Shown: positions 28,794-42,507 of the stretch, piece by piece | Layout: each line of letters opens with the position of its first letter | How positions within the stretch are numbered: the stretch's first letter is position 1 | Origin: Ensifer oleiphilus | GTDB lineage: Bacteria; Pseudomonadota; Alphaproteobacteria; Rhizobiales; Rhizobiaceae | Direction: 5' to 3' | DNA: 64,000 nt | NCBI RefSeq assembly: GCF_013371465.1 | Contig: NZ_JABWDU010000002.1 | Span: forward strand, 1 to 64,000 | Program-made: the position numbers and the translations under genes | Notes under the pieces: generated by a model | Seen by the model: only the letters and a program-made list of their open reading frames with translations | Told to the model about the DNA's origin: nothing | Database searches by the model: none

Positions 28794-29915
28794 ATGGCTA
28801 CCCTCTTCGACCCCATCACCGTTGGTGACATCGCGCTGCAAAACCGCATCGTCATGGCGCCGCTGACACGCAATCGTTCGCCGAAGGCCGTGCCCAACAC
28901 GCTCAACGCCACCTATTACGAACAGCGCGCATCGGCAGGCCTGTTGATCACGGAGGCAACCGCGATTACCCAGCAGGGCCAAGGCTATGCCGACGTGCCC
29001 GGCCTCTACACGCCGGAAGCGCTGGATGGCTGGCGCAAGGTCACTGATGCGGTTCATGCCAAAGGTGGTCGCATCGTCGTGCAGATGTGGCACGTCGGTC
29101 GCATCTCACATGACACGCTGCAGCCGGGCGGCGGCAAGCCGGTGGCGCCTTCGGCGATCCGCGCAAAGTCGAAGACGTACCTGATCAATGCTGACGGGAC
29201 CGGCTCGTTTGCTGAAACCTCGGAGCCACGTGCGCTCGAAATCTCCGAGCTTGATGGGATCGTCGAGGACTATCGCAAGGCGGCCCGCGCTGCCATCGAT
29301 GCCGGCTTCGACGGCGTCGAAATACACGCCGCCAATGGCTATCTCATCGACCAGTTCCTGCGGTCCGGCTCGAACGAGCGCACCGACGCCTATGGCGGCT
29401 CGATCGAGAACCGTGCGCGCTTCCTTTTTCAGGTGGTCGAGGCCATCACATCTGAGATCGGGGCCGGTCGTGTCGGTATCCGGCTTTCGCCGGTGACGCC
29501 CGCCAACGACGCCTTCGATCCGGAACCGCAGCCGCTGTTCAGCTATGTCGTCAAGAACCTGGCCCGCTATCCCCTCGCCTATATCCACATCATCGAGGGT
29601 GCGACCGGCGGCCCGCGCGACCATCAGCAGGGGGAACGTCCGTTCGACTACGACGCGCTGCGCGCCGTCTACGCTGCGGCCGGTGGCAAGGCCGCCTGGA
29701 TGACGAACAACGGCTATGACCGCGATCTCGCGGAAAAAGCGGTCAGAGACGGCGAGGCCGATCTGGTCGCCTTCGGTAAGCCGTTCATTGCCAATCCGGA
29801 CCTCGTCGAGCGCCTGAAGGAGAACGCTCCGCTGAACGCGCCTGACCAGGCGACGTTCTATGGTGGTGGAGCCAAGGGGTATACCGACTACCCGTCTCTT
29901 GAACAGGTCGCCTGA
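28794..29915 (+). CDS. Old Yellow Enzyme family alkene reductase (NemA-like)
   Basis: This 373-residue FMN-dependent TIM barrel reduces activated C=C bonds of electrophiles such as N-ethylmaleimide, 2-cyclohexenone or nitrate esters with NAD(P)H. Substrate-binding His178 and Asn181 are in VEIHAANGYLIDQFL, the FMN loop is IVMAPLTRNRS, and NERTDAYGGSIENRARFL is a family signature. The start ATG at 28794 follows GAAAGGA. It forms an operon with the ArsR gene before it, consistent with derepression when electrophiles appear. A strong hairpin terminator follows. Confidence 0.92.
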   Translation: MATLFDPITVGDIALQNRIVMAPLTRNRSPKAVPNTLNATYYEQRASAGLLITEATAITQQGQGYADVPGLYTPEALDGWRKVTDAVHAKGGRIVVQMWHVGRISHDTLQPGGGKPVAPSAIRAKSKTYLINADGTGSFAETSEPRALEISELDGIVEDYRKAARAAIDAGFDGVEIHAANGYLIDQFLRSGSNERTDAYGGSIENRARFLFQVVEAITSEIGAGRVGIRLSPVTPANDAFDPEPQPLFSYVVKNLARYPLAYIHIIEGATGGPRDHQQGERPFDYDALRAVYAAAGGKAAWMTNNGYDRDLAEKAVRDGEADLVAFGKPFIANPDLVERLKENAPLNAPDQATFYGGGAKGYTDYPSLEQVA

Positions 29916-29930
29916 TACCGCCGCATCCCT

Positions 29931-29956
29931 CAAGCCCCGCTGGTCGGCGGGGCTTG
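29931..29956 (+). terminator. Hairpin terminator after the arsR-OYE operon
   Basis: CAAGCCCCGC (29931-29940) pairs perfectly with GCGGGGCTTG (29947-29956), 16 bases after the OYE stop. The following ATCGTTTG is weakly T-rich. Confidence 0.7.
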
Positions 29957-30046
29957 ATCGTTTGTAACGCGCGTTTGCACCTGGTCGCCCACCGCTTCAA
30001 CAGGTGTTCGCAACAACCGGGTGCTACCAAGCCCGATCGGCTGCCG

Positions 30047-30616
30047 TTAGCGGCTCTTGATCAGGATCACCGCATAGACACATGGCGCCTCGCCGCCATT
30101 GCGGAAGATACAGTCGGTTGGCGGTCCGAGTTCGAGGCAATCGCCGGCTGCCAGCACATGCGTCTCCTCACCTTCCGTGAAGGTCAAGGCACCGTTCTTC
30201 ACCCAGATCAATTGGCGGAACATGGCATAGGCGGCCGCCGGCATGGGCACGTCTGCGCCCGCAGGCAGTTCGACCTCGATCAGTTCCAGCGGAAGGTCCG
30301 AGTGGGGCGAGACATGCCGCCTGATGTATCCGCTTTGCGGATCCCTCCAGACCGGCTGAAGCGCGCGCCGCGAAAGGCGGCCTTCCTGAATTTCGGCGCG
30401 GGCAATCAGCGTCGACATGGTCAGGCCGAAAGCCCCCGAAAGCCGTGCAAGTAACGTTGCTGTCGGGCTGCTGTCTGCGCGCTCGATCTTGTGGATCATC
30501 GTGCGGGAGACGCCGGAGCGCTCAGCCAGCTCGCTCAGCGACCAGCCGCGGATTTCTCGTTCGAGGCGAATGCGATCACTGATGCGTTGATCCAGGCTGT
30601 ACACTTTAGTATCCAT
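30047..30616 (-). CDS. XRE family regulator with C-terminal cupin domain
   Basis: This 189-residue protein starts at ATG 30616 (MDTKVYSLDQRISDRIRLER). Residues about 10-65 form a lambda-repressor-like helix-turn-helix (WSLSELAERSGVSRTMIHKI, then SSPTATLLARLSGAFGLTM). Residues about 110-185 form a small cupin barrel (LIEVELPAGADVPMPA, then GALTFTEGEETHVLAAGDCL and GPPTDCIFRNGG). Regulators of this architecture sense small ligands such as amino acids or amines. It is divergent from a GNAT acetyltransferase with 36 bases between the starts, and a GTACACT/AGTGTAC pair spans that gap. One half-site lies within its own codons 4-6, which suggests autoregulation. Confidence 0.88.
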   Translation of the reverse strand: MDTKVYSLDQRISDRIRLEREIRGWSLSELAERSGVSRTMIHKIERADSSPTATLLARLSGAFGLTMSTLIARAEIQEGRLSRRALQPVWRDPQSGYIRRHVSPHSDLPLELIEVELPAGADVPMPAAAYAMFRQLIWVKNGALTFTEGEETHVLAAGDCLELGPPTDCIFRNGGEAPCVYAVILIKSR

Positions 30617-30636
30617 CGCATAGTCATATAGTGTAC
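30599..30636. promoter_or_regulatory. Inverted heptamer pair, candidate operator
   Basis: GTACACT (30599-30605) and its exact reverse complement AGTGTAC (30630-30636) are 24 bases apart, about three helical turns centre to centre. They flank the start codon of the XRE-cupin gene and the promoter region of the divergent acetyltransferase. Confidence 0.5.
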
Positions 30637-30652
30637 GAATATGCGGGGCAAC

Positions 30653-31162
30653 ATGCTGATCAGGCAAGCAAGGGAAGATGACCTCCAGGCCATCTGCGAC
30701 ATCTACAACGACGCGGTAGCCAACACGACCGCCATCTGGAACGAGACGATTGTCGATGTCGCCAATCGATCTGCATGGCTCAAGGCGCGAAGCGATGCCG
30801 GATACCCGGTGCTGACAGCGGTATCCGATTCTGGCGACATCGTCGGTTACGCCTCCTTCGGCGACTGGCGGGCGTTTGACGGCTACCGGCACACGGTCGA
30901 GCATTCCGTCTATGTCCATCGCAAAAGCCGTGGCGACGGCATCGGTCGCAAGTTGATGATCGCCCTGATCGCTGAGGCCGAACGCCTTGACAAGCATGTG
31001 ATGGTGGCAGGGATAGAATCCGAGAATACCGCCTCGATCCGGCTTCACCAGCAGCTGGGGTTCACCGAAACCGGTCGAATGCGTGAAGTGGGGGCGAAGT
31101 TCGGGCGCTGGCTGGATCTGACCTTCATGCAGTTGGTGCTGCCGACCGGCTCACCCGCCTGA
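30653..31162 (+). CDS. GNAT N-acetyltransferase, phosphinothricin/methionine-sulfoximine type
   Basis: This 169-residue protein begins MLIRQAREDDLQAICDIYND. The ATG at 30653 has GCGGGG just before it; the in-frame ATG at 30641 has no site. The acetyl-CoA loop is SVYVHRKSRGDGIGRKLMIAL and the C-terminal signature is NTASIRLHQQLGFTETGRMREVGAKFGRWLDL. This is the Pat/MddA/YncA subgroup, which acetylates phosphinothricin, methionine sulfoximine or methionine sulfone, though the natural substrate varies. It is divergent from and probably controlled by the XRE-cupin regulator. Confidence 0.88.
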   Translation: MLIRQAREDDLQAICDIYNDAVANTTAIWNETIVDVANRSAWLKARSDAGYPVLTAVSDSGDIVGYASFGDWRAFDGYRHTVEHSVYVHRKSRGDGIGRKLMIALIAEAERLDKHVMVAGIESENTASIRLHQQLGFTETGRMREVGAKFGRWLDLTFMQLVLPTGSPA

Positions 31163-31241
31163 AGGACCTGTTTTTCCGAGCCCCGCAAGATGCTATGTAG
31201 GAAGCTGGTCAGTTTCGGCGAGGCATTACGGGCGACACGGT

Positions 31242-32195
31242 ATGGGGAACGGCAGCTCAGAAGGTCTTGCATTTGCTGTCAGATGTTTGCTGGCGCTGCT
31301 GCTTGCTGTCGGCATAGCGCGTCCGGATGTTGCCCATGCCCGCATCGATGATTTGCCGGTGCGCGCCAAATGCATCTATGTCGGCCGGTCCGCCACTGAT
31401 CCTGCCAAATCGTTATGCGTCAGCAAGGAACGCTTTGAGCGCGACGTCTGCGGCGTCATCGATCACTACGCCACTGCCAATGATCTGCCACCGGCCTTCT
31501 TTGCGCGTCTGATCTGGCGTGAAAGCCTGTTTCGGCCGAATGCAGTCAGCCCGAAAGGGGCCGAGGGCATCGCGCAGTTTATGCCGGGCACGGCGAAAAT
31601 GCGCGGCCTGTCCAACAGTTTCGACGTTGTTGCCGCCCTTGGAAAATCGGCGGAGTATCTTGGGGAGCTCAAGGCGCGCTACGGCAATCTCGGTTTTGCA
31701 GCCGCTGCCTACAATGCCGGTGAGAACGGGCTTGAGCGCTTTCTCGAGGTGGATTGGCTGCCGTCCGAGACGCGCAACTATGTGCTGGCGATCACCGCCT
31801 ATAGCGTTGAGGACTGGCGGGACAATCCCCCTAAGACGCTCGATCTGACGCTCGACAAGAACAAGAATTTCCTCGAAGGCTGCGTGGCGCTGGCAAGCAC
31901 GCGCCAGCTGCGCGAGATCGATGTGATCGACGAGGCGGAGTGGGCCCCCTGGGGCGTGCAGCTTGCTGCTCATTTTCAGAAGTCGGTTGCGCAGCGACTG
32001 TTCGTCAACGCCGCCAAGCGGTTGCCGGCCCCGATTCGCAGCGAGAAGGCGTTGCTGCTGCGTGAACGCAACGCCAGCTTCGGTCGCCGTATTCGCTATG
32101 CCGCCCGCATCGGCCGCGACAGCCAGGCGGAAGCCAATGCGCTTTGCGCCACCATCCGGAAAAATGGTGGCGCCTGTCTGGTCTTCAGGAACTGA
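31242..32195 (+). CDS. Exported lytic murein transglycosylase (SLT domain)
   Basis: This 317-residue protein has a signal peptide (LAFAVRCLLALLLAVGIARP, cleavage after AHA). The SLT/goose-lysozyme fold spans about residues 85-200: the catalytic Glu is in ARLIWRESLFRPNAVSPKGA, followed by GIAQFMPGTA and the AAYNAGENGLERFL motif. These enzymes cleave peptidoglycan with formation of 1,6-anhydromuramic acid. The C-terminal region (about 205-317) ends in EANALCATIRKNGGACLVFRN, which looks like a SPOR-type peptidoglycan-binding repeat. Its last 11 bases overlap the convergent SDR gene's 3' end. Confidence 0.88.
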   Translation: MGNGSSEGLAFAVRCLLALLLAVGIARPDVAHARIDDLPVRAKCIYVGRSATDPAKSLCVSKERFERDVCGVIDHYATANDLPPAFFARLIWRESLFRPNAVSPKGAEGIAQFMPGTAKMRGLSNSFDVVAALGKSAEYLGELKARYGNLGFAAAAYNAGENGLERFLEVDWLPSETRNYVLAITAYSVEDWRDNPPKTLDLTLDKNKNFLEGCVALASTRQLREIDVIDEAEWAPWGVQLAAHFQKSVAQRLFVNAAKRLPAPIRSEKALLLRERNASFGRRIRYAARIGRDSQAEANALCATIRKNGGACLVFRN

Positions 32196-33219
32196 CTGCC
32201 ATCGTCGCAGGCGCCAACGCCTCGTCGGCTCCGATGTGTCCGGTAGCCTGCGGCAGGCAGGCAAGCGACTTCAGGGTCTTGGCCACGGCCTCATCGATCG
32301 GCGTATGCGGCTCCTCGCCAAGTAAGGTCAGCAGTTTGTCGTTCGGCATCTGCAGCGGCTTGCGCCAGAGGTAACGCATCTTTCGCAACTCTCGAAAGAG
32401 CGGCACGAAGGGGGAAGTGAGCGTCACCAGCCACCATGGGAATGCGCGTACCGGAATTCTTTGCTGTCCTGCAACGCGACGGATGGCCGAGATCATCTTC
32501 GTGCCGTCATCATCGATGAAACCGCGCATATGGTAGACGGCGAAGGCCGGCAGGTCCGTGGCGCGCTCGACCAGACGGATCATCGTCTCGGCCACGTCCG
32601 GGAGATAGGCCCATTGATGGGCAATACCCTTCCTTCCGGGATAGCTGATTGCGCTTAGTGGCTTGCCGGGCTTGACCAACCCTTGCGAAAACCAGTTGTT
32701 GGCGGCATCAGGACCGAAGAAATCCCCTGCCCGCAGGATGATCACGCCGACACCGCCTTCTGACGCAGCCTTGAGCCGCAGTTCCATCTCCTTGCGGATG
32801 ATGCCCTTGTCCGTATGTGGGTGCTGAGGGCTGTCTTCGGTCAGCGCAGGGAAAGCATCGGGGCCAAAATTGTAAATCGTTCCAGGAAGAAGAATGCGGG
32901 CGCCTTCCGCTTTTGCAGCGGCAATCGTGTTGTCGAGCATTGGCAGGACCAGTTTGCCCCAGTTGCGGTAGCCAGGTGGATTGACGGCATGGACGATCAG
33001 TTCGACGCCCTCGGCGGCGGCGCGCACGTCCAGTCGCTTCATCGCGTCGCCCGCGATCCACTCGTACGCGGGCGCCTTCTGGGCAGCCTTGGCGACATTG
33101 CGGTTGAGTGCGCGCACTTTCCATCCGCGCTGGCTGAGGCCGCGAGCAACGGCACTACCGATGCCGCCCGTTGCGCCCAATACCAGGACTGTTCTTGCCT
33201 TATCCAGATTGTCGGTCAT
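32185..33219 (-). CDS. NAD(P)-binding extended SDR/epimerase-like protein
   Basis: This 344-residue protein has an N-terminal Rossmann fold. The dinucleotide motif is VLVLGATGGIGSAVARGLSQ and NRNVAKAAQKA follows the second strand. GTIYNFGPDAFPALTEDSPQ takes the place of the usual Tyr-x3-Lys region of extended SDRs. HQWAYLPDVAETMIRLVE is the conserved epimerase-type segment. The reaction is unknown. It is divergent from a LysR gene with a palindromic site between, so it is probably that regulator's target. Its 3' end overlaps the transglycosylase gene by 11 bases. Confidence 0.85.
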   Translation of the reverse strand: MTDNLDKARTVLVLGATGGIGSAVARGLSQRGWKVRALNRNVAKAAQKAPAYEWIAGDAMKRLDVRAAAEGVELIVHAVNPPGYRNWGKLVLPMLDNTIAAAKAEGARILLPGTIYNFGPDAFPALTEDSPQHPHTDKGIIRKEMELRLKAASEGGVGVIILRAGDFFGPDAANNWFSQGLVKPGKPLSAISYPGRKGIAHQWAYLPDVAETMIRLVERATDLPAFAVYHMRGFIDDDGTKMISAIRRVAGQQRIPVRAFPWWLVTLTSPFVPLFRELRKMRYLWRKPLQMPNDKLLTLLGEEPHTPIDEAVAKTLKSLACLPQATGHIGADEALAPATMAVSS

Positions 33220-33269
33220 TGCTTGTCTCCATCGGTTCTGATGGCAACAATGTCCTGCAACGCGCAGAT

Positions 33270-33293
33270 AAACGGAATTGTCGTTTTCCGTTT
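33270..33293. promoter_or_regulatory. 24-bp palindrome between divergent SDR and LysR genes
   Basis: AAACGGAA (33270-33277) and TTCCGTTT (33286-33293) are exact inverted repeats around eight bases. It lies 19 bases before the LysR start and overlaps its likely promoter (TATACT at 33300-33305), as expected for a LysR autoregulatory and activation site. Confidence 0.55.
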
Positions 33294-33312
33294 CATGGCT
33301 ATACTTTTATGT

Positions 33313-34209
33313 ATGAGCAAGATTGAGCCAAGCTGGGACTACTACCGGACATTTCTGATGGTGCTGAAGGAGGGCTCGCTGTCAGGGGCCGCACGCGAGC
33401 TCGGCCTGACGCAGCCGACGGTCGGGCGTCATGTCGATGCGATGGAGGAGATGCTCGGGTTTCCGCTCTTCACCCGCTCTCCACAGGGCCTGCTGCCGAC
33501 CGATGCCGCCCGGGCGCTGCAACCCTATGCGGAAACGCTGGCGGCGACGTCAGCGGCCCTGCTTCGCGCCGCCTCCGGCCAACAGGACACCGTCAGCGGA
33601 ACGGTGCGCATCAGCGCGAGCGAAGTGATCGGCATCGAGGTGCTGCCGCCGATCCTTGCAGAACTGCATGCGCAATATCCGGATCTGACCGTCGAACTGT
33701 CGGCCTCCGATGCGATCGAGGACATCCTGCGGCAGGAGGCAGACATTGCAGTGCGCATGGCAGTGCCGGCCCAGGATGCGCTGGTGGCGCTCCACATCGG
33801 TGCGGTGCCGCTCGGCTTTCATGCCCATCGGCGCTATCTCGACCGGCGCGGCATACCCGAGACGCTTGCCGATCTGAGCCGACATAGCCTGATCGGCTAC
33901 GATCGTGAGACGGCGGCAATCCGCGCCATCATCGCCCGCACGCCAGAACTGCCTGAAGTGCGCTTTGCATTCAAGGCCGATAGCAACCTGGCTCAGCTTG
34001 CCGCCATTCGCGCCGGGTTCGGCATCGGCATCTGCCAGAACGCGCTTGCCGCCCGTGATCCCGATATTCTCCCGGTTCTGGCAGCCGGTTTTGCAATGAA
34101 GCTTGAGACCTGGCTCGTCATGCATGAGAACCTGAAGACCGCGCCCCGTTGCCGCGTTGTCTTCGACGCGCTCGCCAGCGGCCTGAGAACCTATATTCGC
34201 CAGCCGTGA
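33313..34209 (+). CDS. LysR family transcriptional regulator
   Basis: This encodes 298 residues beginning MSKIEPSWDYYRTFLMVLKE. The DNA-binding region covers about residues 8-66 (GAARELGLTQPTVGRHVDAM, then LFTRSPQGLLPTDAARALQP). The effector domain starts near GTVRISASEVIGIEVLPPIL. The start could also be an in-frame ATG at 33295, but 33313 gives the standard N-terminus. It diverges from the SDR/epimerase-like gene, which it probably regulates through the palindrome at 33270-33293. It ends at a strong bidirectional terminator shared with gyrA. Confidence 0.88.
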   Translation: MSKIEPSWDYYRTFLMVLKEGSLSGAARELGLTQPTVGRHVDAMEEMLGFPLFTRSPQGLLPTDAARALQPYAETLAATSAALLRAASGQQDTVSGTVRISASEVIGIEVLPPILAELHAQYPDLTVELSASDAIEDILRQEADIAVRMAVPAQDALVALHIGAVPLGFHAHRRYLDRRGIPETLADLSRHSLIGYDRETAAIRAIIARTPELPEVRFAFKADSNLAQLAAIRAGFGIGICQNALAARDPDILPVLAAGFAMKLETWLVMHENLKTAPRCRVVFDALASGLRTYIRQP

Positions 34210-34227
34210 GGTGTCGTACTCAAATAG

Positions 34228-34253
34228 AAAAGCCCGCCAATTGGCGGGCTTTT
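34228..34253. terminator. Bidirectional terminator between LysR gene and gyrA
   Basis: AAAAGCCCGCCAA (34228-34240) and TTGGCGGGCTTTT (34241-34253) are perfect inverted repeats. T-tracts end the stem on both strands. Confidence 0.9.
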
Positions 34254-34273
34254 CGGTCGATTGAAGCTGTCTA

Positions 34274-37051
<2,778 letters not shown>

Positions 37052-37087
37052 TTGTGATCACGATCTTTGTTCAGAATCAGTCGGATA

Positions 37088-37117
37088 TTTATAGCGGAAT
37101 GCGCCTGGAAGCGCCAA
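37088..37117 (-). promoter_or_regulatory. Predicted gyrA promoter
   Basis: Read on the minus strand, TTGGCG (37112-37117) and TATAAA (37088-37093) are 18 bases apart, about 40 bases before the gyrA start. Confidence 0.55.
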
Positions 37118-37375
37118 TTTTGGCCCGTGGTTGTGAACAGTCTTTTGCCGTCGGAACAGGCTTTTCTAGGGCATTGCAGCGGAAATCGGAAGTGCTGGCG
37201 ACAAAGTCGGCTGCCGGGCCTGAACGGCTGTGAAAAGGTTCAGTCACATCCTCATTAAGCTATTGCTCAAGCTTTGGCCACCGACCCCTTCCCAAGCCCC
37301 CCTTGCTTGCCTAACAATGCCGTCCTGCCACCGGGAAAACTCGGGGCGCGCATGATAATCCGGAAGGGGAAACGG

Positions 37376-38005
37376 ATGTTCAATGTCGACCTCTTGGTCA
37401 ACGCACTCACAACGCTGCTCGTCACGCTCGATCCGCCGGGGCTGGCTCCGATCTTCCTGAGCCTCACGGTCGGCCTCAGCCGGCAGGAGCGCTTTCAGGT
37501 GGCCACGCGCGGCTCGCTGATCGCCTTCTTCATCCTTGCTGCCTTCGCCGTCTTCGGTAACGGCATTCTCGGCCTGCTCGGCATCTCCATCGGCGCCTTC
37601 CGCATCGCCGGTGGTCTGCTCTTGTTCTGGATCGCCTTCGAGATGATCTTCGAGAAGCGTCAGGAGCGAAAGGAAAAGACCGGCGAGAATGCTACCGTCA
37701 AGGACCACATTCACAATATCGCCGTGTTCCCGCTGGCCCTGCCGCTGATTGCCGGGCCTGGTGCGATCTCCGCGACGATCCTGCTCGCCGGCTCGTTCCC
37801 GACCGCGGTCGAGCGCACGCAGCTCCTGATCGTCATCGCGCTGTCGATGTTCAGCCTGTTCCTCGCCCTTGTCATCGCCGAGCGCATCGACCGCTTTCTC
37901 GGCGTCACCGGCCGGGCGATCCTCACTCGTTTGCTCGGGGTCATTCTTGCGGCACTTGCGGTGCAGTTCGTCGTCGATGGTGTAAAATCGGCGATGGCGA
38001 TCTGA
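37376..38005 (+). CDS. MarC family integral membrane protein
   Basis: This 209-residue protein has six predicted spans. It starts MFNVDLLVNALTTLLVTLDP, chosen for the GGAAGGGG site upstream of ATG 37376. The family signatures are DPPGLAPIFLSLT in the first helix pair and PLALPLIAGPGAISATILL in the fourth. MarC proteins are named for the mar locus but have no proven antibiotic resistance function, so the role remains unknown. It is divergent from gyrA, with 324 bases between the two starts, and convergent with ssb, from which a perfect 16-bp hairpin separates it. Confidence 0.9.
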   Translation: MFNVDLLVNALTTLLVTLDPPGLAPIFLSLTVGLSRQERFQVATRGSLIAFFILAAFAVFGNGILGLLGISIGAFRIAGGLLLFWIAFEMIFEKRQERKEKTGENATVKDHIHNIAVFPLALPLIAGPGAISATILLAGSFPTAVERTQLLIVIALSMFSLFLALVIAERIDRFLGVTGRAILTRLLGVILAALAVQFVVDGVKSAMAI

Positions 38006-38080
38006 GACGATCGTGACGTTTCCAGCGCTTCGGCTTTGGAGAGCAGGCGGCAGCGCCCATCTCCTTGGCCATCCACTTGG

Positions 38081-38116
38081 ACGCAAGAAGGGCCGGTTTC
38101 CCGGCCCTTCTTGCGT
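38081..38116. terminator. Perfect 16-bp hairpin between marC and ssb
   Basis: ACGCAAGAAGGGCCGG (38081-38096) and CCGGCCCTTCTTGCGT (38101-38116) are exact inverted repeats around TTTC. T-tracts are within the stem rather than after it. The position between convergent genes suits termination for both. Confidence 0.7.
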
Positions 38117-38199
38117 GTGATGACATAGCCTGCAGATGACTGCGCGGGCCGATTACGGTCGCCATAGGCGCCCGTAGATCGCTGCGCTCGAAGCGTGGC

Positions 38200-38751
38200 T
38201 CAGAATGGGATGTCGTCGTCGAGATCGCGCGAGAAGTTGCCGCCGCCCTGGCTGCCCTGACCACCCTGGCCGCCGCCGGAGCGACCGCCACCGGAGGACT
38301 GGCGCGACGGCTGGTCGTAATCGTCGTAGCCACCACCGCTGCTGGCGCCACCGAAGTCGCTACCGCCGCCACGGCTGACGCCACCACCGCCGCCCTCGCC
38401 GCGACCGTCAAGCATGGTCAGCGTCGAGTTGAAGCCCTGCAGCACGATTTCCGTCGAATAGCGGTCGTTGCCGGTCTGGTCCTGCCATTTGCGGGTCTGC
38501 AGCGCGCCTTCGATATAGAGCTTGGCGCCCTTCTTGACGTATTGCTCGACGACCTTGCACAGGCCTTCGTTGAAGACGACGACGGTGTGCCATTCTGTCT
38601 TTTCCTTGCGCTCGCCGCTGTTGCGGTCGCGCCAGGTCTCCGATGTGGCGATGCGCAGGTTGGCGATCGGCCGGCCGTCCTGCGTGCGCCGGATTTCCGG
38701 GTCTGCCCCGACGTTTCCGACCAAGATCACCTTGTTGACGCTACCAGCCAT
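38200..38751 (-). CDS. ssb: Single-stranded DNA-binding protein
   Basis: This 183-residue protein starts [20 protein letters not shown]. The OB-fold covers about residues 1-115 ([22 protein letters not shown]-like strand 3, [17 protein letters not shown]). A Gly/Ser-rich linker (about 118-175) follows, and the tip DLDDDIPF recruits replication and repair partners such as DNA polymerase III chi, RecO or PriA. A 12-codon extension upstream is open but not conserved. It is divergent from uvrA; a single SOS box in the shared 280-base region may control both. Confidence 0.95.
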   Translation of the reverse strand: MAGSVNKVILVGNVGADPEIRRTQDGRPIANLRIATSETWRDRNSGERKEKTEWHTVVVFNEGLCKVVEQYVKKGAKLYIEGALQTRKWQDQTGNDRYSTEIVLQGFNSTLTMLDGRGEGGGGGVSRGGGSDFGGASSGGGYDDYDQPSRQSSGGGRSGGGQGGQGSQGGGNFSRDLDDDIPF

Positions 38752-38890
38752 ATTGCTTTTCCCGTGGTTTTGCCGCGCCACCGGCACGGCTTTCGAATTT
38801 CAAGAGCGCGCATCTTAGCGGTCCCTAGCCGCCGATACGCCCCGCATCATGCGTAATCCACAACAGATTTAGTCGATTTGCGCAATGTTT

Positions 38891-38905
38891 GTTCTTTATT
38901 TGTTC
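38891..38905. promoter_or_regulatory. Alphaproteobacterial LexA (SOS) box
   Basis: GTTCTTTATTTGTTC matches GTTC-N7-GTTC, the direct-repeat LexA site of alphaproteobacteria. It lies 126 bases before uvrA and 140 before ssb. Confidence 0.8.
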
Positions 38906-39031
38906 TAGTATTTCCCTATGATCCTGTCAACCGAATCGAAATGGCCACCAGTTTTGCCGATTGCGCCTCGACATGGGCGTTAGCGTCATTACATAGGGGG
39001 CTTTCAACCGACATGCAAAAGCTGGCTTCCG

Positions 39032-41949
<2,918 letters not shown>

Positions 41950-41953
<4 letters not shown>

Positions 41954-42471
41954 ACGTGTCGGGCGCCGGTCGGGGAAGCGCTGTCGCCGGTTTCTCGAGG
42001 ATGCGGCCGGCGACGGTCAACGACCTGGCGGCCGTCCGGGATATTACCGCGGCAGCCTACGCACCCTACACGGCCTTGCTCGGCGGGCCACCCTTGCCTG
42101 TGACAGCGGATTACGAGCCGCGCATCGCGCGAGACGAAGTCTGGCTTCGCGTCGATGATGTCGCGATTTCCGCGGTCGCCGTCTTCGAACGGCACGCGGA
42201 CCACCTGTTGATCTTCAGTCTTGCGGTCGCCCCGCCTTTCCAACGTCAGGGTCTCGGGATCGAGTTGTTGCGGTTTGTGGATGCGCAGGCCGTCGAATGG
42301 GGCATGGCGGAGGTGCGGCTCTATACCAATGCGCGGATGGAGAAGAACATCGCGCTCTACCGTGCCTATGGTTTTCAAGAAACGGGTCGCCGCCCAAACC
42401 CCTATCGGCCAGGGTGGATACTGGTGGATATGGCCAAGCCCGTGGGGCAAACGGCGTCCGAAGTAAATTGA
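41950..42471 (+). CDS. GNAT family N-acetyltransferase
   Basis: This 173-residue protein starts at GTG 41950, overlapping the uvrA stop as GTGA; an ATG at 42001 ([20 protein letters not shown]) is an alternative that removes 17 residues. The acetyl-CoA motif is [20 protein letters not shown], and the C-terminal signature is [20 protein letters not shown]. The substrate is unknown. The overlap implies co-transcription and coupling to uvrA, so expression may rise in the SOS response. The DUF72 gene follows 36 bases later and could be in the same operon. Confidence 0.82.
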
Positions 42472-42507
42472 CATGCGGCCTGACTGTGCCGCCATGAGGA
42501 GGATGGG

